The notes under the pieces are model-generated. The model was not told the origin of the DNA. It saw only the letters and a program-made list of their open reading frames with translations, and did not search any database. The translations under genes were made by a program, and so were the position numbers. A stretch of 11,766 nucleotides of DNA, taken from Halanaerobiales bacterium (GTDB taxonomy: Bacteria > Bacillota > Halanaerobiia > Halanaerobiales > M55B127). Below are positions 6,226-11,766 of the stretch, piece by piece; position 1 is the stretch's first letter; every line of letters starts with the position of its first letter. The stretch spans positions 1-11,766 of the forward strand of contig JAIPEV010000039.1 of assembly GCA_021736965.1 (NCBI GenBank). Direction: 5' to 3'.

Positions 6226-6254
6226 ATTATATTATAATATCTGTGTATATTCAA
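6226..6254 (-). promoter_or_regulatory. Sigma-A promoter upstream of the 5631-6158 membrane-protein gene
   Basis: The minus strand has TTGAAT (6249-6254), exactly 17 bases, then a perfect TATAAT (6226-6231). The predicted start is the G opposite 6219. Transcription would enter the terminator-like hairpin after only about four bases, and the gene's start codon is about 60 bases away. Confidence 0.65.
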
Positions 6255-6285
6255 TTTATATAACTTAATATATACTTAATTTAAT

Positions 6286-6319
6286 CAACTAATGCACCTT
6301 TTAAAAGGTGCATTAATTG
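6286..6319 (-). repeat. Perfect 26-bp palindrome, probable 3'-end hairpin of the right-hand operon
   Basis: Bases 6290-6315 form a perfect inverted repeat, TAATGCACCTTTT facing AAAAGGTGCATTA. In minus-strand RNA the stem can extend outward by CAAU pairing with GUUG, including one G-U wobble. The plus-strand RNA instead has a C-A mismatch there. It lies 23 bases after the stop of the gene ending at 6342, where a terminator for the long minus-strand block is expected. The bases after the stem on that strand are not U-rich (GTTGATTAAATT), so it may be a 3' stabiliser, a weak terminator or a protein-binding site instead. Confidence 0.6.
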
Positions 6320-6341
6320 TTTTATTTTTAATATTATAAAT

Positions 6342-6629
6342 TTAATTATTTAATTGTAAAAACTTATCTATTATCCCAATATACCTGGCATTATCATCAT
6401 CATTATCTACTTTATAAATACTAAAAACAACATAATTAATTCTTGTTGTATTTATTTTAAGAACCTGCTCGCCAACAACACCACCTAATATTTTTTCAAA
6501 ATCCGTTTCTGATTCGGCCCTAATTTGTTCAACTCCCCAGCTTATAAAATCATCTTTTGTTGGATTGGTAATAGCTAAAAAAGTAGCAACAATAAAAATC
6601 AAAATCAAAAAAATCATGAAATTTTTCAT
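6342..6629 (-). CDS. Small membrane-anchored or exported protein, DUF4359-like
   Basis: A 95-residue protein with one hydrophobic N-terminal segment (about 4-20) followed by TNPTKDDFISWG at 21-32 and a polar domain ending in YIGIIDKFLQL. An N-terminal helix, an Asn-Pro-(Ser/Thr) motif and a C-terminal aromatic glycine stretch resemble the DUF4359 family of unknown function. That assignment is from memory of the pattern and is tentative. No cysteine lipobox is seen, so it is either a signal anchor or a cleaved secreted protein. The ATG at 6629 is chosen over the in-frame GTG at 6638 because GGTG of the GGGTGAT site lies six bases before it. It follows the hydrolase stop closely, making it the last gene of the right-hand block before the palindrome. 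Confidence 0.75.
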   Translation of the reverse strand: MKNFMIFLILIFIVATFLAITNPTKDDFISWGVEQIRAESETDFEKILGGVVGEQVLKINTTRINYVVFSIYKVDNDDDNARYIGIIDKFLQLNN

Positions 6630-6642
6630 GTATATCACCCTT

Positions 6643-7980
6643 CTATTTATGCTTTTTTATGAACTCATTTATTATTGTTAATAAGTTTTGATCAACCTTA
6701 TATTGATCAGAATGTAGTAGATGATCAACACCTTCAAGTAGATGTAAGTCACTGTATTTACCTAAACTGAACTCAGATAATCTGATAGCATCCTCTTTAC
6801 TTACCTGTTGATCGTTTAAACCCTGTATAATACTTACTGGTACAGAAGTTTGTTTTAATAATATTGCTGGATCTACTTTTAACCATTCCTTACTAAAATC
6901 CCTCTGATTATTAAGGCTTGTATAAACCATCTTAAAATTATCAGGTATATCGTACTTATCAAGATTAAACTCATTATCATTTTCAATTGACTTAATTAAA
7001 TCATTTAAAGCAGTAGTCAAAACATTAGGATCAGATATTAGACCTTTTTCATATAAGGCTTCATTTTGTGCTTTAATCTGTGTTCTTAATAAATCTTCTT
7101 GTTTATAACCGGGACCTGCTAATAGTATTAATCCAGCTAAATCATTAATCTCCTTTGCTACCATAATTGAAAGAGTAGAACCTTCACTATGACCAATTAA
7201 AAAGATTTGATTATTTTTTTTGCCCAAATTATTTTTTGCATAGTCAATAATATCTATAATGTCATTCTTATACTGACTAAAAACAGGAGTTTTTTCTGTA
7301 ATGAGATCTCTACTTTCTTTTACACCTCTTTTATCAAATCTGATAGTTAAGACACCTTTTTTAGTTAAGTAATAGGCAATTTCTTTTAAGTTATTAATTT
7401 TAGTATTAATTAATTGAGAGTTACCATCTCTATCAGTAGGACCTGATCCTGCTATTAAAATAGCTAGTGGATTATTTATATCATATACTTCAGGAAAGGT
7501 TAAACTGCCTTTTAAGGTCCCATTTAATACCGGTACTTCGATATTTTGTTCAGTTCCATCTAATAACAATTCTTCTTCTTGATCTGAATCACTTTTCTCT
7601 GAACTTCCTTTAGTTAAAATAAAGTCAAAATCACTCCCAAACTGAGTAAAAGTCCCAATAATCTGTTCATTTTCATATTTACCATTAAACACTACATCGC
7701 CTGGAATACCATTCATAAATAATTTAATATTCTCTTGAGTTGTTTCAATTTCAAGAGGATATTTTTCTAAGTTTTGAGCAGGTATATCAATAGTTCCTAA
7801 AAGACTATCTTCTTTTTGAGTTATATTTATTATAACATTCAGATGTTGACCACTAATATCGATATAGCCCTGCCAGTTACCTTCAAACATATTATCATCT
7901 GCCCTCATATTTGTTGAGATAGTAAATATAAAAATAGTTACTAATATATATATAATAATCTTCTTTTTTTTAAACATCAT
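6643..7980 (-). CDS. Secreted alpha/beta hydrolase with N-terminal beta-rich domain (esterase-like)
   Basis: A 445-residue protein. Residues 1-27 look like a signal peptide: Lys-rich start, hydrophobic core at about 8-23, and a likely cleavage site near ADD. Residues about 33-125 form a Gly- and beta-rich domain (WQGYIDI, LGTIDIPAQ, IIGTFTQFG). A short acidic linker follows at about 126-140. The rest is an alpha/beta hydrolase: AGSGPTDRDGN (178-187, oxyanion region), FDKRG (215-219), nucleophile Ser265 in GHSEGS, acid Asp390 in QGLNDQQV and His420 in GVDHLLH. This layout resembles the Thermotoga EstD-type carboxylesterases; the substrate is unknown. Two tandem ATGs (7980 and 7977) follow AAAGGAG, and the second has the better spacing. 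The 61-base gap upstream shows no convincing promoter, so it may be co-transcribed with the gene ending at 8042. Confidence 0.9.
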   Translation of the reverse strand: MMFKKKKIIIYILVTIFIFTISTNMRADDNMFEGNWQGYIDISGQHLNVIINITQKEDSLLGTIDIPAQNLEKYPLEIETTQENIKLFMNGIPGDVVFNGKYENEQIIGTFTQFGSDFDFILTKGSSEKSDSDQEEELLLDGTEQNIEVPVLNGTLKGSLTFPEVYDINNPLAILIAGSGPTDRDGNSQLINTKINNLKEIAYYLTKKGVLTIRFDKRGVKESRDLITEKTPVFSQYKNDIIDIIDYAKNNLGKKNNQIFLIGHSEGSTLSIMVAKEINDLAGLILLAGPGYKQEDLLRTQIKAQNEALYEKGLISDPNVLTTALNDLIKSIENDNEFNLDKYDIPDNFKMVYTSLNNQRDFSKEWLKVDPAILLKQTSVPVSIIQGLNDQQVSKEDAIRLSEFSLGKYSDLHLLEGVDHLLHSDQYKVDQNLLTIINEFIKKHK

Positions 7981-8041
7981 ATTTCTCCTTTACTTAAATG
8001 TATTTTTAAAATATCTCTAAAAATTATCTTAAAATACCTGA

Positions 8042-8554
8042 TTATTCTTTATCGTTAGTGATATCTATATCTTCACTTCTATTTTTACCCTTATTTTTAC
8101 TTATATTTTTACTCTTTTTCTCCCAGTAAACAAATATTACTGAAAAAATAAAGGTCTGTAAAGTAACCTCAGGTATTGCAAATAGGTGTTCAACAAGAGG
8201 TATATCAGTATATATAAATCCTTCTATTGAACCAGGGGTTGCTGCTACAGAACCGATTAACGATAAGCCCCATAACAGGATAAATAACTTAAACCAACCA
8301 TTTTTTCTTAATATAATACATTCATAGATAGGATAAACTAATAATCCTATAAATAAACCTCTCAATAGTTGTAATAATGGAGCAAAACTAAGAATTATTG
8401 AATTATAAGATCTAAAGTTATTGTATACAACCGATGAAGTAAACTGCTTATCGTAGCTTAGATAGTTTCTAAAAAGAAATGCAATTAAAATATAAACAAC
8501 AACATGTAATATAGAAAACCTTATTAAATAACCTCTCAAAGTTTTTTTCTTCAA
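8042..8554 (-). CDS. Membrane protein of unknown function, four predicted helices (TTG start)
   Basis: The 170 residues are not assigned to a family. Hydrophobic segments lie near 11-28, 52-81 (possibly a long helix or a pair), 88-107 and 127-144. The charged C-terminal tail is rich in Lys, Asn and Asp. A conserved-looking loop, ATPGSIEGFIYTDIPLVEH (about 105-123), lies between the last two helices and may be functional. The start is a TTG at 8554, supported by GGAGGA six bases upstream; no ATG lies near it. It follows the CDF transporter gene by 36 bases and precedes the secreted hydrolase by 61 bases on the same strand. No catalytic or metal-binding motif is evident. Confidence 0.8.
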   Translation of the reverse strand: MKKKTLRGYLIRFSILHVVVYILIAFLFRNYLSYDKQFTSSVVYNNFRSYNSIILSFAPLLQLLRGLFIGLLVYPIYECIILRKNGWFKLFILLWGLSLIGSVAATPGSIEGFIYTDIPLVEHLFAIPEVTLQTFIFSVIFVYWEKKSKNISKNKGKNRSEDIDITNDKE

Positions 8555-8560
8555 AGTATC

Positions 8561-8566
8561 TCCTCC
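8561..8566 (-). promoter_or_regulatory. Ribosome binding site supporting the TTG start at 8554
   Basis: GGAGGA on the minus strand, six bases before the TTG. It makes the TTG convincing as the start of the four-helix membrane protein, which has no nearby ATG. Confidence 0.75.
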
Positions 8567-8590
8567 AAAAGTAAATATGCTTAAATTATA

Positions 8591-9508
8591 TTAATAATTA
8601 CATTCCTCATCTTTACATAGATCGCTTCTAAAATCAACTTCTATAGTTACATGATCTATACCATAATCTAATAAATCATCTTTAATACTTTCCTTTATTG
8701 CAAATATCTTCTTATTTTCCAAATTATCATCTAATACAATATGGGTACTTAAAAGATTCTTATCACCATCCAAACTCCAAAGATGAGTATGATGAACATT
8801 AATAACTTGAGGAATTTGTACAATTATCTCCTCAATTTTATCTATAGAAATATTTTTAGGAACTGCCTGTAAAAATATTTTTAATATCTTTTTAAAGTTT
8901 TTAGAAACGTTGTAAAGTATATATATTGTTATCAAAATAGATAAAATCGGATCTAAAATAGGTATTTCTTTATATAAATAGATTAAACTTATTATCAAAA
9001 TAGAAACCCACCCAAGTACATCTTCTAAAAAATGGAGGGTAATGACTTTTTCATTTATTGAGCTACCTTTACTTAATTTATAAGCAGCTAAACCATTTAC
9101 TGTAATACCAAATAATGCAAATACTAATACCCCTACTGCATTTATTGGCTCTGGACTAAATAATCTTGGTAGTGCTCTCATCAATACAAATATCGACCCT
9201 ACAATTAAAATTAGACTGTTTAAAAATGCACTGAGTAAAGAAAATCTCGAATAGCCAAAACTAAAGACTTGATCAGGATCTTTTTTTGAATACTTTTCTA
9301 AATACCAGGATAAGCCTAATGAAACACTATCACCTAAATCATGAACTGCATCTGATAAAACAGCAAGACTGTTAGTCCACAGACCACCAATAATTTCAAT
9401 GATTGTAAATAATAAATTGAGAAAAAAAGCAATTTTTATATTACTATAGCTATCAATATGATTATGGCTGTGTTCATGGTTATTGCTTTGATTATTTTTT
9501 TTAGCCAT
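8591..9508 (-). CDS. Cation diffusion facilitator (zinc-type) metal exporter
   Basis: Inner-membrane metal/proton antiporter of the CDF family, 305 residues. The N-terminus has a His-rich stretch HEHSHNH (11-17). Helix 2 carries His56 and Asp60 (SDAVHDLGD) and helix 5 His159 and Asp163 (HFLEDVLG). This HxxxD/HxxxD pattern is found in zinc/cobalt exporters such as ZitB and CzcD. Six hydrophobic helices precede a cytoplasmic domain (about 215-292) with HHTHLWSLDGD (239-249), STHIVLDD and HVTIEVDF. Two cysteines near the end (C298 and C303) could add a metal site. The ATG follows AAAGGAG with a rather long 10-base spacer. Only seven bases separate it from the preceding TspO-related gene, so co-transcription is likely. 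Metal specificity is inferred from the motif only. Confidence 0.93.
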   Translation of the reverse strand: MAKKNNQSNNHEHSHNHIDSYSNIKIAFFLNLLFTIIEIIGGLWTNSLAVLSDAVHDLGDSVSLGLSWYLEKYSKKDPDQVFSFGYSRFSLLSAFLNSLILIVGSIFVLMRALPRLFSPEPINAVGVLVFALFGITVNGLAAYKLSKGSSINEKVITLHFLEDVLGWVSILIISLIYLYKEIPILDPILSILITIYILYNVSKNFKKILKIFLQAVPKNISIDKIEEIIVQIPQVINVHHTHLWSLDGDKNLLSTHIVLDDNLENKKIFAIKESIKDDLLDYGIDHVTIEVDFRSDLCKDEECNY

Positions 9509-9515
9509 TTATATA

Positions 9516-10307
9516 TTACTCCTTTATATTTCTTGCTTTAATATTAAAAATAGAAATTAAAATTAATACAATACTTACAGAAGCCACATATACAATAGAC
9601 ATTATTGGATCTGATAAAATCATATATCTTTTTATAACAATACCTAAATACGCCCATACAATAACTAGACTATAGGCAATATCTTTTTTTAGTAATAAGG
9701 ATAGTAATGCTAAAATTAATCCAACAATAATAACTAATATAGTCCAAAATACTTCACTTAAACCAAACCCATTCCAGTTAAGATCAACTAATAATGTTGT
9801 AACATTTGCAATTGTCGCAACTGAAATCCATCCTAAATAAATACTAAAAGGTAATATAAAGATTGAATATAGTTTCAATGAATAATTTTTTTTGCCAATT
9901 TCTAAATTGTTATAAATCTTTATTAAAGATAGTAATATTATAAGCATAAAAACTAATGAAAAAAATAATGAAAGGTTATGCCAGGTAAATATCCAACCAA
10001 TATTGGCTAGAGAAGAAATGAAAAAGAAAATCCCAATCTTTTCAATTATTTCTTCTTTTTTTTGATTAATATTGCCTTTAAATGATATAAATTGAGCTAC
10101 AATAAAAATTGCCAATAATAGATAGATCAGACCCCAGATTGAAAAAGTAACACCAGCTGGAACAAATAAATTTGGATACATATCTGATAACTCACCTGTA
10201 TTATATCCATTAATTGGTAAATAGTTAGCTAAGAAATTAATTAATATTACCATTACAAATGAAATTGAATTTAAAACCTTAAAATGAAAATTATCTTTTA
10301 TCATCAT
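9516..10307 (-). CDS. TspO/MBR-related polytopic membrane protein
   Basis: A 263-residue protein with about seven or eight hydrophobic helices (near 12-31, 54-73, 92-108, 112-133, 144-168, 185-207, 211-227 and 236-255). The stretch LANYLPINGYNTGEL (26-40) followed by FVPAGVTFSIWGLIYLLL (48-65) matches the Pro-Ala-Gly...Phe-x-Ile-Trp...Ile-Tyr pattern of proteins annotated as tryptophan-rich sensory (TspO/MBR) proteins. NIGWIFTWH (102-110), YLGWISVATIANV (157-169) and WAYLGI (218-223) also fit. It is longer than the five-helix TspO core, so it belongs to a related, less studied branch. A role in tetrapyrrole or lipid sensing is known for TspO but only guessed here. Tandem ATGs (10307 and 10304) follow GAAGGAG; the second is better spaced. 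The start overlaps the end of the acetyltransferase gene by 17 bases. Confidence 0.78.
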   Translation of the reverse strand: MMIKDNFHFKVLNSISFVMVILINFLANYLPINGYNTGELSDMYPNLFVPAGVTFSIWGLIYLLLAIFIVAQFISFKGNINQKKEEIIEKIGIFFFISSLANIGWIFTWHNLSLFFSLVFMLIILLSLIKIYNNLEIGKKNYSLKLYSIFILPFSIYLGWISVATIANVTTLLVDLNWNGFGLSEVFWTILVIIVGLILALLSLLLKKDIAYSLVIVWAYLGIVIKRYMILSDPIMSIVYVASVSIVLILISIFNIKARNIKE

Positions 10308-10842
10308 TTTCTCCTTCTTTCATATTTTTATAATATATAGAAAGTCCTTTAATGAATTTACAGTCTTCATCATTGTTATCAACAATCTTTAGAAACTGAA
10401 AATCTAATTTTTTTAATACATTTACTGATCCTAAATTATTTTCATCTACTAAAGCGTAAATGTTTTCTATTTCACATTTGTTATCGAGATCTTTTAAAAG
10501 AAAATTACTAGCTTCATAAGCATATCCTTTTTTCCAAAAAGTTGAATCCAAAGCATAAAAAAGTTCTAATTTATCTTGATTACAAGGCATCGGGCCATAT
10601 CCCACCCAGCCTATCAATTGATGATCATCTCTTTTTTCAATAGCATAAATCATTTTAGAACAATAATAATCGTCAGTATTAAAAAAATTAATAATTTCGT
10701 CTAACTTAGCTGCTGCACCTTCTAAAGATAAAGTATCAAAAGGAAGATACTCAATAACCTCTTTTTTTGAAAATATATTAAAAAAACTGTTTAGATCTTT
10801 TTTATTAAACTGTCTTAATCTTAAACGGTCTGTATTTAACAT
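10291..10842 (-). CDS. GNAT-family N-acetyltransferase, RimJ/RimL type
   Basis: A 183-residue acetyltransferase that would move acetyl from acetyl-CoA to an amine; the substrate is not predictable. The opening TDRLRLRQFNKKDL is typical of the RimJ/RimL/YdaF branch. The middle has QLIGWVGYGP (75-84). The acetyl-CoA pyrophosphate loop is WKKGYAYEA (103-111), and the C-terminal NNLGSVNVLKKLDF (135-148) is the usual Asn-x-x-Ser-x-x-x-x-x-Lys-x-Gly-Phe segment with Asp in place of the usual Gly. The ATG is about 11 bases from AGGAG, a long spacer, but the homology begins right there. It overlaps the next gene (TspO-related) by 17 bases and follows the SagB-like gene by 30, so it probably belongs to the same transcript. 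Confidence 0.88.
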   Translation of the reverse strand: MLNTDRLRLRQFNKKDLNSFFNIFSKKEVIEYLPFDTLSLEGAAAKLDEIINFFNTDDYYCSKMIYAIEKRDDHQLIGWVGYGPMPCNQDKLELFYALDSTFWKKGYAYEASNFLLKDLDNKCEIENIYALVDENNLGSVNVLKKLDFQFLKIVDNNDEDCKFIKGLSIYYKNMKEGENDDKR

Positions 10843-10872
10843 AGTAATATTAACTCCTAAATTATTAATTTG

Positions 10873-11613
10873 TTATTCTTTACCTACTGGGGCCATATAT
10901 ATTAAAAATTCATCTTCCCCATCTACTTCTAAAAGTTCATCAGCTTTTTTTTGATCATATGCATCAACAGCACATGTTCCCGTTTTAATAGATTCTGAAG
11001 CTAAATATAGATTTTGACACAGATGACCTACATCGATTGCTGCTAATTTATGAGCTAAAGTACCATACTTATATTCTCCTCTTTTTGGTATAACTGTCCA
11101 ATAAAATACAACAGCAGCATCTCCAACAAATTTTTGACCATTAGCAGATTCAATTATTTTATTTTTGATGTCCTCTATAGTTTTAATAAATAATAATGAA
11201 TTTTTATCAGGAATATATCGATAAAGACCTTCCTTTAAATTATTAACTTTCCTTACTATAAGATAGGTTTCAAAAGGATGAACCGCTCCTCCTGAAGGAA
11301 CAGTTCTAAACCTTAAATTATTACCCCTTAGTCCTTGTGTAGACCAAAGTAAATAAGATAGCTCATTTTTGCTTAAATACTTTTTTGAAAATTCTCGTCT
11401 GCTTTTTCTCTTGTTAAATACCTTTTTAATCGAATTAATTTTTAATTTGAGTTCTTTAGGATCAGGCAGTTCAATTAATTCTGCCTCCTTATCATATTCT
11501 TTTATAGGTGCAGGTCTTTTTTTGCCCTCATCCTTTGGAGTCATTAACTTATCCCTATTTACCCACTCTGTTGACTTTAAAAATTCTCTTAACTTTTTAT
11601 ATTGTTTTTTCAT
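10873..11613 (-). CDS. SagB/ThcOx-family FMN-dependent nitroreductase-fold protein
   Basis: A 246-residue flavoprotein of the SagB-type dehydrogenase family, related to the oxidases that turn azolines into azoles in ribosomal peptides. Evidence: RKSRREFSKKYLSKNEL (69-85) with LLWSTQGLRG, the FMN-phosphate-binding RTVPSGGAVHP (103-113), GDAAVVFYWTVIPKRGEYKYG (about 164-184), AAIDVGHLCQNLYLASESI (191-209), and MAPVGKE at the end. No YcaO cyclodehydratase, SagC-like protein or short precursor peptide is visible in the window. It may therefore be one of the many stand-alone family members of unknown substrate. The ATG follows GAGGTG with 8 bases between, and that site overlaps the stop of the upstream YccF-like gene. 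The pair is thus tightly coupled. Confidence 0.9.
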   Translation of the reverse strand: MKKQYKKLREFLKSTEWVNRDKLMTPKDEGKKRPAPIKEYDKEAELIELPDPKELKLKINSIKKVFNKRKSRREFSKKYLSKNELSYLLWSTQGLRGNNLRFRTVPSGGAVHPFETYLIVRKVNNLKEGLYRYIPDKNSLLFIKTIEDIKNKIIESANGQKFVGDAAVVFYWTVIPKRGEYKYGTLAHKLAAIDVGHLCQNLYLASESIKTGTCAVDAYDQKKADELLEVDGEDEFLIYMAPVGKE

Positions 11614-11626
11614 AGTAGTAACACCT

Positions 11627-11766
11627 CTAATTATTTTTTTTTATTATTTTACCAAATGGAAACAATGAGATCTTAGCCAATTTTAAACTTTGCTTTGCAA
11701 AAGGAATACCAACAATAGTTACTGCAAAAATTAATGCACTAATTAAGTTCACTAAAGCAATCTCCC
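11627..11766 (-). CDS. YccF-like inner-membrane protein, C-terminal fragment (5' end outside window)
   Basis: Only the last 45 or so codons are present, ending at a TAG at 11627. They read as a hydrophobic helix followed by VGIPFAKQSLKLAKISLFPFGK and a short Lys/Asn tail. The GIPF...A...LAK...L.PFG signature is that of the YccF (DUF307) inner-membrane domain, whose function is unknown. The frame is open to the window edge with no stop. It precedes the SagB-like gene by 13 bases and its stop overlaps that gene's Shine-Dalgarno site, so they are probably in one operon. The fragment is short, so the family call rests on a single motif. Confidence 0.7.
   Translation of the reverse strand, partial: EIALVNLISALIFAVTIVGIPFAKQSLKLAKISLFPFGKIIKKNN

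Noticed and set aside
6214..6238. Plus-strand promoter TTGAAC...TATAAT
   Set aside because: The spacer is only 13 bases and there is no plus-strand gene downstream.

Overview
The window is strongly AT-rich and densely coded, with short intergenic gaps, A/G-rich Shine-Dalgarno sites and several TTG starts. This suggests a low-GC, probably anaerobic member of the Bacillota. The gene set (PerR-type regulator, a TrpRS with a Thermotoga-like cysteine set, a stand-alone SagB-like flavoprotein) would fit a Halanaerobiales- or Clostridia-like anaerobe. That placement is inference, not something the sequence proves. Fifteen genes are called, two of them cut by the window edges. All but one (perR) lie on the minus strand.

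Left block (1-3000, minus): trpS, ddl and dinB are read in that order, with gaps of 20 and 12 bases, as one likely operon covering tRNA charging, cell-wall precursor synthesis and translesion synthesis. trpS is best started at a TTG at 3000. This leaves a 92-base divergent region in which candidate trpS and perR promoters overlap almost exactly. perR (3093-3476, plus) runs tail-to-tail into the next block with only three bases between the stop codons.

Middle block (3480-5540, minus): a strong sigma-A-type promoter at 5579-5607 drives an AhpD/carboxymuconolactone-decarboxylase-like CxxC protein. It overlaps by four bases a fused TrmO-RNase HI gene, which is followed after 19 bases by a trimeric-type purine nucleoside phosphorylase. 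The fusion joins a tRNA-modification domain to an RNA:DNA-hybrid nuclease in one 287-residue chain and is the most unusual protein here. The phosphorylase carries Asp where the family normally has the base-recognising Asn.

A membrane-protein gene (5631-6158) follows upstream with its own promoter. That promoter fires straight into a terminator-like hairpin. Next to it is a 26-bp perfect palindrome (6290-6315) at the 3' end of the right block.

Right block (6342-11766, minus): closely spaced genes read from right to left. They are the end of a YccF-like membrane protein, a SagB-type nitroreductase-fold protein, a GNAT acetyltransferase, a TspO/MBR-related membrane protein, a zinc-type CDF exporter, an unknown four-helix membrane protein, a secreted alpha/beta hydrolase and a small membrane-anchored protein. 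No promoter was recognised inside this block, so it may be one long transcript, mainly of envelope, membrane and stress-type functions. No rRNA, tRNA, CRISPR array, insertion sequence or riboswitch was recognised. The longest gene-free stretch is 6159-6341.
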